NCBI GenBank assembly: GCA_024398935.1
Contig: JAKSIH010000015.1
Span: forward strand, 1-55,377
Direction: 5' to 3'
Length of the DNA: 55,377 nucleotides
Source: Fibrobacter sp.
GTDB lineage: Bacteria > Fibrobacterota > Fibrobacteria > Fibrobacterales > Fibrobacteraceae
Shown here: one piece after another, positions 48,462 to 55,377 of the stretch
Layout of the letters: each line of letters begins with the position of its first letter
Numbering within the stretch: the first letter of the stretch is position 1
Position numbers and translations under genes: made by a program
The notes under the pieces: generated by a model
What the model saw: only the letters and a program-made list of their open reading frames with translations
The model's database searches: none
What the model was told of the DNA's origin: nothing

Positions 48462-49306
48462 CTGGCGTCCTCCCTGCGACGGACCTTGCCAGTGGTATTG
48501 CTTGAGCCTTCGCTAGACATTTCCCCGCGATGCTCCCCGCCGGGCTGTTCCTCGTCGTCGAAAACTTCGGGCGGCGGCAGCGCCTCGAGAGCTGCGCGGG
48601 CATCCGCCACATTCTCGTTGATTACATCTTTTTTCAGAAGGCCGTCCCGCAAGGTGATGGTGCGCCCGCTGAAGGTGGCGATATCCGGCTCGTGGGTCAC
48701 GAATGCGATGGTCTTTCCCTGACGGTGCAGTTCCTGGAAGATCATCATGATTTCGTAGCTGGTGCGGGTGTCCAGGTTTCCCGTGGCTTCGTCTGCCAGG
48801 ATGATTACCGGGTCGTTGACCAGGGCGCGGGCGATGGCCACACGCTGCTGCTGACCGCCGGACATCTGGTTGGGCAGGTGGTTCATGCGATCCTGAAGCC
48901 CGACCATTTCCAATGCGGCGATGGCCCGCTTGCGGCGTTCAGAAGCGGAAATTTTTGAATTATAAAGGAGAGGCAGTTCCACATTTTCAATGGCGGTGGT
49001 TCTGCTGAGCAAATTATAACTCTGAAAGACGAATCCCAGTTTTTTGTTGCGGATGACGGCTAGGGCATCCCGCTTCAGCTTTTCGGTGTGTTCCCCGTCC
49101 AGAATGTAGTGACCGCTGGTAGGCTTGTCCATGCATCCTAAAATGTTCAGCATGGTGGACTTGCCTGACCCGCTGGTGCCCATGATGGTCACAAATTCCC
49201 CCTGGTGAATATCGAAACTCACCCCACGCAGGGCGTGGACAATTTCGTCGCCCATCTTGAAGTCGCGACGGAGATTCTGTATCGAGAGAATTGGAGACTT
49301 TTCCAT
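48458..49306 (-). CDS. MacB/LolD-type ABC transporter ATPase
   Basis: A 282-residue ATPase partner of the permease. Walker A GTSGSGKST, Q-loop GFVFQSYNLLSRTTAIENVE, signature MSGGQQQRVAIARAL, Walker B VIILADEATGNLDT and switch His in AFVTHEP are all present. In Walker B the usual LADEPTG has Pro changed to Ala (LADEATG). Residues about 225-282 form an acidic Pro/Glu-rich tail not needed for the fold. The gene precedes the permease with a 4-bp overlap. Export of a peptide, lipid or antibiotic is possible. Confidence 0.94.
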   Translation of the reverse strand: MEKSPILSIQNLRRDFKMGDEIVHALRGVSFDIHQGEFVTIMGTSGSGKSTMLNILGCMDKPTSGHYILDGEHTEKLKRDALAVIRNKKLGFVFQSYNLLSRTTAIENVELPLLYNSKISASERRKRAIAALEMVGLQDRMNHLPNQMSGGQQQRVAIARALVNDPVIILADEATGNLDTRTSYEIMMIFQELHRQGKTIAFVTHEPDIATFSGRTITLRDGLLKKDVINENVADARAALEALPPPEVFDDEEQPGGEHRGEMSSEGSSNTTGKVRRREDAR

Positions 49307-49347
49307 ATCAATTGTTTAGATGTTTTTCAGCGGTGTTCGGTTGCGAC

Positions 49348-49764
49348 CTATTTTTTAAAAACCCATTTTTTATACAGGGTGAAGCTGGCCAGGACATAGA
49401 CCACGTTGGCCACGATGTTTGCAAAATAACTGGGCTTCATGAACTGGGCCACAAAGGCGTTGAAACCGGCGAGCCAGCCAAAATTTTCCAGGGCGTGCAC
49501 GCAGCCTTCCAGGACCAAGAGGTTTAATCCGTAAGCGCAGAGGAACACTACTAAAAACCTAAGAACTTCACCCTTTTTCTCATTATTGCTCTTGAAATTC
49601 CAGATGCGGTTCATGATATAGCTGTTGCACCCGCCGGCGACGAACCCCAAAAAATTGGACAGTTCCAGATTCCAGTCCAGAAGCTGGTGGAGCACCCAGA
49701 CGACTGCCAGGGTAATGAGGGTATTCATAATTCCAATGAGATTGTACTTGACGAAGTGAAGCAT
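49348..49764 (-). CDS. GtrA-family membrane protein
   Basis: A 138-residue four-helix membrane protein: FVKYNLIGIMNTLITLAVVW (helix 1), LSNFLGFVAGGCNSYIMNRIWNFKS (helix 2 with the family NRxWNF motif), LRFLVVFLCAYGLNLLVLEG, and ANIVANVVYVLASFTLYKKWVFKK at the end. GtrA proteins are thought to flip or present prenyl-linked sugars for surface-glycan modification. No GtrB-type transferase is adjacent. It lies 41 bp upstream of the MacB ATPase gene and is divergent from the CoA-transferase gene with only 29 bp between start codons. Confidence 0.9.
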   Translation of the reverse strand: MLHFVKYNLIGIMNTLITLAVVWVLHQLLDWNLELSNFLGFVAGGCNSYIMNRIWNFKSNNEKKGEVLRFLVVFLCAYGLNLLVLEGCVHALENFGWLAGFNAFVAQFMKPSYFANIVANVVYVLASFTLYKKWVFKK

Positions 49765-49771
49765 CAGGTGG

Positions 49772-49785
49772 AAAATAATTATTTT
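49772..49785. promoter_or_regulatory. Palindrome in a 29-bp divergent gap
   Basis: AAAATAATTATTTT, a perfect 14-bp palindrome, sits centrally between the gtrA-like and CoA-transferase starts. Because the gap is too short for two ordinary promoters, it may act as a shared or back-to-back -10 region. Confidence 0.4.
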
Positions 49786-49793
49786 GTGGTGCT

Positions 49794-51281
49794 ATGAATT
49801 GGATAGAAGACAAAAAGTGTACTGCTGAAGAAGCGGCTCTCCTTATTAACGATGGTGATGTTCTCGGTGTTTCTGGTTTTACGCTGGCTGGATACCCCAA
49901 GGTGGTTCCTACCGCACTTGCCGCCCGGGCAGAAAAGCTCCATGCCGAAGGTAAGCCTTTCCAGGTGACCCTTTTCTCGGGAGCTTCCACCGGCGATTCC
50001 TGCGATGGCGCCCTTGCCCGCGCAGAGGCGGTCAGTTTCCGCATGCCCTATCAGTCCAATCCCGCTCTTCGCAAGGCCATTAACTCTGGCGCCATCAAGT
50101 ACATTGACGCTCACCTAGGTAAGATGGGCTACTGGATCCGCACCGGCGCGCTTCCCCGTCCCACGGTAGCCATTGTGGAAGTGACCAGCATTTTGCCCGA
50201 TGGCCGTGTCTGCCTTTCTACCTCCGGCGGAAACTCCGTGACTTTTCTGGAATCCGCGGAAAAGATTATTTTGGAATTGAACACCCGCTTTGGGGATGCC
50301 TGCGTCGGCATTCACGACGTTGCTCTTCCGGAACTTCCGCCCCACGCAAAGGCTCTGCCTATTGATGCCGCCGGCGACCGCGTTGGCGATTCCTTTGCCC
50401 GCGTGAACCCCAATCGGGTGGTTGCCATCGTGGAACAGTCCCGCTTTGACGAAGTCACTCCCTTCGTGGAACCGGACGAAATTTCCCGCAATATCGGCGA
50501 ACGCATTCTGGACTTCATCCGCTATGAGGAAAACCGCGGACGACTCCTGAAGGGACTTGCCTATCAGAGCGGCGTGGGGAAGGTTGCAAACGCTGTTCTT
50601 TCTGCCATGGCCGCAGACGATCGCCTGAGCAAGATTGACCTTTATACCGAAGTCATTCAGGAAGCGGTTCTCCCGCTGTTGAAGAATGGCAAATTGGGCA
50701 TCGCCTCCGGAACGGCACTTACTTTATCCGAAAGCACCCAGAAGGAATTTGTGGCGAACGCGGAAGAATGGAAGAAACATCTCATTATCCGTCAGCAGGA
50801 AGTGAGCAACAGCCCTGATGTCATCAAGCGCATTGGCGTCATCTCCATGAATACCGCCCTGGAAGTAGATATCTTCGGTAATGTGAACAGCTCGTTGGTC
50901 ACGGGCTCTGCCATGATGAACGGCATCGGCGGTTCCGCGGATTTTGCCCGCAACTGCCTGCTGGGATTTTTCATGACGCCTTCTGTTGCAAAGAACGGTA
51001 CCATCAGTTCCGTGGTTCCTTACGTAAGTCATGTGGACCATCCCGATCACGACACCATGATTTTTGTGACGGAACAGGGACTTGCGGACCTTCGAGGCCT
51101 GGCTGCAGAAGACCGCGCCCGCCTGATTATCAAGAACTGCGCCCATCCCAACTTCAAGGAACCGCTGACGGACTTTTTGGAATATAGCCTGAAGCACGCC
51201 AAGGGCATCCACATGCCGCTGGCTATCAACCGCGCCTTCGAGATGCACCAGAAATTCCTGGAAACAGGCAGTATGGTGTAA
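49794..51281 (+). CDS. Acetyl-CoA hydrolase/succinyl-CoA:acetate CoA-transferase
   Basis: A 495-residue class I CoA-transferase of the acetyl-CoA hydrolase type. The catalytic Glu286 is in DLYTEVIQEAV, where the acyl-glutamyl intermediate forms. Other family blocks: NDGDVLGVSGFTLAGYPKVV, VSSGxx-like GVGKVANAVL, the oxyanion region GIGGSADFARN and FVTEQGLADLRGL. In a succinate- and acetate-forming fermenter it would exchange CoA between acetyl-CoA and succinate, or release acetate, and so link to the decarboxylase encoded from 53974. AarC-type enzymes act in the same way. It ends 8 bp before an R4 repeat with a terminator. Confidence 0.92.
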   Translation: MNWIEDKKCTAEEAALLINDGDVLGVSGFTLAGYPKVVPTALAARAEKLHAEGKPFQVTLFSGASTGDSCDGALARAEAVSFRMPYQSNPALRKAINSGAIKYIDAHLGKMGYWIRTGALPRPTVAIVEVTSILPDGRVCLSTSGGNSVTFLESAEKIILELNTRFGDACVGIHDVALPELPPHAKALPIDAAGDRVGDSFARVNPNRVVAIVEQSRFDEVTPFVEPDEISRNIGERILDFIRYEENRGRLLKGLAYQSGVGKVANAVLSAMAADDRLSKIDLYTEVIQEAVLPLLKNGKLGIASGTALTLSESTQKEFVANAEEWKKHLIIRQQEVSNSPDVIKRIGVISMNTALEVDIFGNVNSSLVTGSAMMNGIGGSADFARNCLLGFFMTPSVAKNGTISSVVPYVSHVDHPDHDTMIFVTEQGLADLRGLAAEDRARLIIKNCAHPNFKEPLTDFLEYSLKHAKGIHMPLAINRAFEMHQKFLETGSMV

Positions 51282-51288
51282 AGATACA

Positions 51289-51399
51289 AGGGGGGTACCC
51301 CCTTGGAACCCCCCAAAAAACGACTGCGCGATCACAGGCTTGCGCCTGTTCAGCTTGTCCTTTTTTGAATGAGTGGCGCTAAAGCGCCTACTCATATTT
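51289..51399 (+). repeat. R4 repeat, copy 2 (includes a terminator)
   Basis: AAGGGGGGTACCCCCTTGGAACCCCCC at the start and GAATGAGTGGCGCTAAAGCG CCTACTCATATTT at the end; the terminator hairpin is 51369-51399. Between 51400 and 51540 I see a TATTATATTG promoter-like stretch and no gene. Confidence 0.7.
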
Positions 51400-51540
51400 C
51401 GCTCTTGATGAACTTATGGCTTTCCGCAGAATCTAGGGGAGCTTGATTTAGTTCGCTGAGCTTGCTGAAACGCCTTTTTGGGGAGGTTAACCCCTTGGCG
51501 TTGCTCGGGGGCCTTTGGGAAAGTATTATATTGTTCACAA

Positions 51541-53751
51541 ATGTACCGTTTGCTTTTTTTATTACTTCCGCTGATCTTTATCGCCTGTAAAGGACATACA
51601 GGTGCCGAGCCTGATTTTCCGGAAAATTTCTCCAGCGCATCCCAGGGGAATTCCCAGGATCCCAATGGGGACGATACCCCCGTCATTCCCATTATTCCGG
51701 AGGACGAAATCATTGAAGACACGACATCCGTAAGCGATGCCCGTGATTTGCCGAAATGTTCTGCTGCCAACGAAGGGGAAACCTTCATGGTGGCCGCCGA
51801 GAATACGGTGTATTTCTGCGTTAATGGAACCTGGCGTAACGATGTGGTGGAACTGGTTGGCGTCTCCTGCGAAAATGGTGTCCTGACTGCGGGTGCTGCA
51901 GAGCCTGCTGTGGGTGCACCCTCCAGCTTTGGCCTGGATACCCTGACGGGCGAATATGTTTTCCGTCGGCAAGGTGTTGCGGTGGCGGGGATTGCCGAAA
52001 AGGGCCCTTTCCGTCATGGAACTTCTGTAACGGTGGTGGAACTGGACAGCGTCATGCGTCTTGCGGATTCCGACCGTAGCCATAGGACATGCATTACCAC
52101 GGGCGATGGCAGCTATAGTTTCGCCCCTGTGGACCTGGTGTCTCCCTATGTTCGCGTGGAAGCCAAGGGCTTTTTCCGAAACGAACTGACTGGTGGTCTT
52201 TCTGCCGATTTGGTGACCTTGACTGCCGTAACGGACCTTACGGAACGGGATTCCGTCAACGTGAATATGCTTACCCATCTTGAGGGTCCGCGCACGCTGA
52301 AAATGATTGAGAATACGGGCAATAACCAGCCCATCCGAATGGTGAAGGAGCAGGCCCTCAAGGACATTCTCTATTCCTTCGGTATAAAGATTGACGGGTT
52401 TAATGACGCTTCCTTTGCACAGGGACAACAGCAAGGTGGCTTTGGTGGTTTTGGCCAGGCACCTTCTGCGACCAAGTCCATGACTGCTGACGATATCAGT
52501 CTGTTTGATGACGGCGAATTCAGTGCCGCCCTTATTGCGGTTTCCATCATGATGCAGCGTAAGGGCTCCGGTGACGAAATGCTTGCCTATGCCGACGGGA
52601 TTGCGGACCGTATCCGCGGGAACGGCAACTGGGACGACTGGGGTGCCCGTGCGGACCTTGCGGACTGGCTCATGGTGCTGGATACCAGCGGCTCCTATCG
52701 CGCTATCCGGAAAAATCTGGAAAGCATGACCCGCGGGACCGTTCCCGACTTTGAAACCCACCTGCGTAATTTCTGGACCGGCGCTTATCAGTTCCCCGCC
52801 TGTAATGCCCAGACTGCTGGTACCGTAACCCACATTGGCTACAGCCAGAGTGCCTTCTTTGTCTCTTACTACGCGGATCCTAACGGCCCCCGCACCCGCT
52901 TTATTTGCGATGGAAGCACCAACCTGTGGCGTACCGCTACCGATATCGAGAAGGATACGGTTGGGCTGGGGGCCGACACGACCAAGTATGATGGGGCTTT
53001 CCGTCAGGGGGTCATTAACCAGAACAAGACCTACGTCTACGAAGAGGCGAAGAATTCCTGGCGCCCCATTACCAGCGACGATGTCATGGAGTTTACTCCT
53101 GTCGAGGAGGTCTATGCTGGCCTTGCCGCCGATGAACAGGTGGTGTTCGTGCTGCGCCATGCGGAACGAACCAACGAGACTGGCGAGAAGGGGCACTTGA
53201 CTGACGGCGGCAAGCTGCAGGCTCAGGGTGTCGGCAAGAAGTTTGTCGGTGCAGGACCTTTCTACTTTGGGTATTCCGGATATACCCGCACTCTTGAAAC
53301 CTGCGAGAATATCGCCCTCGGTGGCGGACAAAGTAATGTTTCCCCGGAAATCATTGACGGGCTGGACGGTGACTACTACATCAAGGATCAGTCTCGCTAC
53401 GGCGCGTACAAGGCAAGCGATGGCGGCTCCCTGAACGTTTACACCAAGTATGTCTATCGCGATATGTATGCCGATGCCTTCTACGACCTGGAAAAACGCA
53501 GTAAGGAATTCGTCTCCACCTACATTCTGGCAAACCGCGGGAAGTTGCAGAAGGTGAACTTCTACATCTCCCACGACATGATGGTGCTGCCCCTTGCGGT
53601 CTATGCCTCCCAGAAAAAGGTGAACCTCCGGTATTTCGACAACAGGAACTGGCTGAACTTCCTTACCGGCGTTGCCGTGATATTCAATAGCGCTGGGACG
53701 GTCCGCTATGTACCGGTCCGCGGTCTTGAGACGGGTATCCAGATTATCTAA
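51541..53751 (+). CDS. Lipoprotein with a C-terminal histidine-phosphatase domain
   Basis: A 736-residue lipoprotein (MYRLLFLLLPLIFIAC gives the lipobox). Residues about 60-110 form a short Cys module (PKCSAANEGETFMVAAENTV). Residues about 140-240 form a beta domain (GVAVAGIAEKGPFRHGTSVT ... TCITTGDGSYSFAPVDLV) seen in other Fibrobacter lipoproteins. The C-terminal part (about 535-736) is a histidine phosphatase: FVLRHAERTNETG (RHxxR near 539) and ISHDMMVLPL (second His near 678). A surface or periplasmic phosphatase such as a phytase-like enzyme is possible. I chose the ATG at 51541 because the longer frame would add residues before the signal peptide. Confidence 0.85.
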   Translation: MYRLLFLLLPLIFIACKGHTGAEPDFPENFSSASQGNSQDPNGDDTPVIPIIPEDEIIEDTTSVSDARDLPKCSAANEGETFMVAAENTVYFCVNGTWRNDVVELVGVSCENGVLTAGAAEPAVGAPSSFGLDTLTGEYVFRRQGVAVAGIAEKGPFRHGTSVTVVELDSVMRLADSDRSHRTCITTGDGSYSFAPVDLVSPYVRVEAKGFFRNELTGGLSADLVTLTAVTDLTERDSVNVNMLTHLEGPRTLKMIENTGNNQPIRMVKEQALKDILYSFGIKIDGFNDASFAQGQQQGGFGGFGQAPSATKSMTADDISLFDDGEFSAALIAVSIMMQRKGSGDEMLAYADGIADRIRGNGNWDDWGARADLADWLMVLDTSGSYRAIRKNLESMTRGTVPDFETHLRNFWTGAYQFPACNAQTAGTVTHIGYSQSAFFVSYYADPNGPRTRFICDGSTNLWRTATDIEKDTVGLGADTTKYDGAFRQGVINQNKTYVYEEAKNSWRPITSDDVMEFTPVEEVYAGLAADEQVVFVLRHAERTNETGEKGHLTDGGKLQAQGVGKKFVGAGPFYFGYSGYTRTLETCENIALGGGQSNVSPEIIDGLDGDYYIKDQSRYGAYKASDGGSLNVYTKYVYRDMYADAFYDLEKRSKEFVSTYILANRGKLQKVNFYISHDMMVLPLAVYASQKKVNLRYFDNRNWLNFLTGVAVIFNSAGTVRYVPVRGLETGIQII

Positions 53752-53813
53752 AGCCTTAGATTCCGTCCGGTGGACGGGACTTGCTTTACGGCTTGTGTAA
53801 AATTGCCGAAAAT

Positions 53814-53845
53814 AAAAGGTACTCCGGAAAAGGGGTGCTTTTTTT
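53814..53845 (+). terminator. Probable terminator after the phosphatase lipoprotein
   Basis: AAAAG-TACTCC / GGGGTG-CTTTT (with G-U pairs and one bulge) followed by five more Ts. A second hairpin CCGTCC-GGT-GGACGG lies at 53764-53778. Confidence 0.6.
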
Positions 53846-53973
53846 AGTGGAAAATAGCTGTTTTTTTCGGGTATCTTTTCCTTTTTTTGCTGCCCTCTTT
53901 CTGCTATTTATTTAAATTTTCCCTCGTTGATTTTTATCAAATTGTTCACCTAAAAGAATGGATAAAATCCAAT

Positions 53974-54813
53974 ATGAATGAAACGCAACAGAACGCTACT
54001 GATTCTCTGGCAACGGTCCCCGCTGCTGCAGAAACCGTAGCTCAGCAGGCCGCACCGGCTAAGGGTCGTTTTGACGAACAGATCGCCTTGATGACTCCCA
54101 CCGATGCCGCAAAGGTCCAGGCCCAGCTGTCCTTGACTCCGGATTCCGATTCTACGGTATTCGAGATTGTCGAGGCTCATGGCGGTGGATACCAGGTGCT
54201 TTACAAGACTTATGATCAGTCTGTAACGGCACGAAATGCTCTTAAGAAGCAGGATGACGCTTCTGCAAAGGTCCTTCCCATTGCGAAGGCTAAGCTGGGC
54301 GATAGCTATTGCCCGGGCAAGGTCGTGGAAGGCGTTTGCCAGGTTCAGACTGAAACCTTTACCCTTGGTAAGCTGGCTGAATTCCAGGCAACGGGTCTTA
54401 TTGTCGTGATGGCCGTGATTATCGGCCTTTGCCTGCTCTGCTACCTGATGAACTTCATCATGGCACAGCTTGGTCTCAATAAGGACAAGGCTCCGGCACC
54501 CGCGGTCAAGCCTGCGTCTGCCGCCCCTGCTGCAGCTCCCGTCGCTGCCGCAGCACCTGCCGCTCCCCGCGTTCTGGCTCCCGCTCACTGTGACTGGGAT
54601 CCCAATGCCAAGAGCGTTCATCCGGGCATGACCAACAAGCAGCTCCAGGCTTTCCTGTCCATCGCTGCCATTGCCGCCCTGGAAGAACATCCGGGTCTTA
54701 CCAACGACGAACTGGTGGTAATCATGACCGCTGCTGCAACCCAGGTCCTGGGTCAGCCCTGCCGCGTTACCGCCTACAAGAATGTTAACTCTCCCGCTTG
54801 GACCGTTCTCTAA
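53974..54813 (+). CDS. OadG-like subunit of a sodium-pumping decarboxylase (long form)
   Basis: A 279-residue protein with one membrane helix (about residues 134-158, GLIVVMAVIIGLCLLCYLMN) flanked by an N-terminal Ala/Gln-rich region and, after an Ala/Pro linker, a C-terminal domain (LQAFLSIAAIAALEEHPGL ... YKNVNSPAWTVL). The order OadG-like, biotin carrier, then beta subunit is that of oxaloacetate, methylmalonyl-CoA or glutaconyl-CoA decarboxylase operons. Usual gamma subunits have about 80-120 residues, so this is unusually long. I chose the ATG at 53974 because it matches the hydrophilic start; the frame upstream runs through an AT-rich leader. Its role is to hold the complex together. 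Confidence 0.8.
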   Translation: MNETQQNATDSLATVPAAAETVAQQAAPAKGRFDEQIALMTPTDAAKVQAQLSLTPDSDSTVFEIVEAHGGGYQVLYKTYDQSVTARNALKKQDDASAKVLPIAKAKLGDSYCPGKVVEGVCQVQTETFTLGKLAEFQATGLIVVMAVIIGLCLLCYLMNFIMAQLGLNKDKAPAPAVKPASAAPAAAPVAAAAPAAPRVLAPAHCDWDPNAKSVHPGMTNKQLQAFLSIAAIAALEEHPGLTNDELVVIMTAAATQVLGQPCRVTAYKNVNSPAWTVL

Positions 54814-54869
54814 GTCCAACCGAAAACCTTTAAAAATTCAACAGGCTTATTAAGCCAGGAAATAGTAAA

Positions 54870-55241
54870 ATGAAAAAGACAGTCCGTATCAGTTTCGAAG
54901 GCAAGAGCTACGATGTAGAAGTTGAAGTTCTTGATTCTACCGTCGCCGTTGCCCCGGCTGCTGCTCCTGTTGCAGCTCCCGCTCCTGTTGCCGCTCCGGC
55001 TCCCGCTGCAGCTCCTGCTGTTGCTGGTGGTACCGAAGTGAAGAGCCCGCTTGCTGGTTCCGTGTTCAAGCTGAAGGTCAAGGTTGGCGACAAGGTTGAA
55101 GCAAACCAGGAAGTCGCTATCATCGAAGCCCTCAAGATGGAAAACCCGGTTGTCGCTCCCTGCGCAGGTACCGTGAACTCTGTCGCTGTTAAGGAAACCG
55201 ACACTGTTGTCGATGGTCAGACTCTGCTCACTATCGCCTAA
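54870..55241 (+). CDS. Biotin carboxyl-carrier protein of the decarboxylase
   Basis: A 123-residue biotin carrier. N-terminal strand region (KTVRISFEGKSYDVEVEVLD), a long Ala/Pro linker (about 30-52) that lets the arm swing, and a biotinyl domain with Lys89 in EALKMEN (the usual EAMKMEN with Met changed to Leu). It carries CO2 from the carboxyltransferase subunit to the membrane beta subunit. The carrier is a separate gene, as in methylmalonyl-CoA decarboxylases, rather than fused to the alpha subunit. It lies 56 bp after the OadG-like gene. Confidence 0.93.
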   Translation: MKKTVRISFEGKSYDVEVEVLDSTVAVAPAAAPVAAPAPVAAPAPAAAPAVAGGTEVKSPLAGSVFKLKVKVGDKVEANQEVAIIEALKMENPVVAPCAGTVNSVAVKETDTVVDGQTLLTIA

Positions 55242-55260
55242 TCTCTGAGGTACAGATAAA

Positions 55261-55377
55261 TGAGTTCAATTTTAAATTCGGTGGCTGAGTTCGCCAGCGA
55301 TACTGGCTTTGCAGGCATCACTCCGTCTATGCTGGTGATGTGGCTGGTCAGCTTCGTCCTGATGTACTTGGCAATCG
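55261..55377 (+). CDS. Sodium-pumping decarboxylase beta subunit (start only)
   Basis: The first 39 codons are present: MSSILNSVAEFASDTGFAGI, then PSMLVMWLVSFVLMYLAI, the beginning of a membrane helix typical of OadB/MmdB/GcdB. The frame runs off the right edge. The start lies 19 bp after the biotin-carrier stop. The identification rests on the operon order and this short N-terminus. Confidence 0.7.

Noticed and set aside
51562..53574. A 670-codon minus-strand open frame under the phosphatase lipoprotein
   Set aside because: It is a shadow of the real plus-strand gene, which has a signal peptide, lipobox and catalytic motifs.

Overview
The window looks like a chromosomal segment of a Fibrobacter-type bacterium (phylum Fibrobacterota). 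The sequence-based reasons are three genes carrying the Fibrobacter succinogenes major paralogous (FISUMP) domain, several surface proteins with long Ser-rich linkers, secreted-protein tails resembling type IX sorting domains, a GH5 glucanase and a CE1-type esterase, the futalosine-pathway enzyme MqnA, and the start of a sodium-pumping decarboxylase operon. These fit a Gram-negative, anaerobic, fibre-degrading organism. The assignment is inferred from gene content only.

Layout. Positions 1-5097 hold a partial ABC-F ATPase, a membrane protein with a decayed lytic-transglycosylase-like domain, a long GroES-like protein and an M6 metalloprotease. Positions 5239-15519 form the largest unit: an apparent operon encoding a TonB-dependent receptor, a lipoprotein, a DUF3450 coiled-coil protein, a TtpC-like MotA/TolQ/ExbB protein, ExbB, ExbD, TonB and a TPR protein, that is, a dedicated energised outer-membrane transport system. 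Positions 15547-28350 hold a diguanylate cyclase, a phosphohexomutase, a metallo-beta-lactamase-fold hydrolase, an esterase, a small heat-shock protein under a sigma-54-like promoter, a MATE exporter, a 997-residue c-di-GMP protein, a TolC protein and tRNA-Val(CAC) with a canonical promoter. Positions 28397-36850 hold a FISUMP protein, a PTS EIIA-like protein, AroD, ClpP and an FtsY-led gene string. Positions 36866-43081 hold an AT-rich SGNH lipoprotein, MscS, a GH5 enzyme without a signal peptide, MqnA, a receiver-GGDEF protein and a KDPG aldolase. Positions 43251-47240 are a FISUMP locus split by a 2.3-kb segment bounded by two identical 178-bp elements. The rest holds a MacB-type ABC exporter, GtrA, an acetyl-CoA hydrolase/CoA-transferase, a lipoprotein histidine phosphatase, and the first genes of a biotin-dependent sodium-pumping decarboxylase.

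The two most unusual structures are not ordinary genes. (1) The 178-bp elements at 44544 and 47020 have inverted ends, and their 8-bp flanks are exchanged (X-E-Y ... Y-E-X). That is the signature of a cointegrate, or of integration of a circle by recombination within E. The inserted segment separates a FISUMP gene from a downstream terminator. (2) Families of degenerate 7-bp repeats fill intergenic gaps inside the TonB operon and at 21.8-22.3 kb and 31.9-32.35 kb. In three genes of the TonB operon repeat DNA appears to run into the coding N-terminus, and in one it encodes the hydrophobic core of the lipoprotein signal peptide.

All calls come from reading the sequence. No database search was run, so family names rest on recognised motifs.
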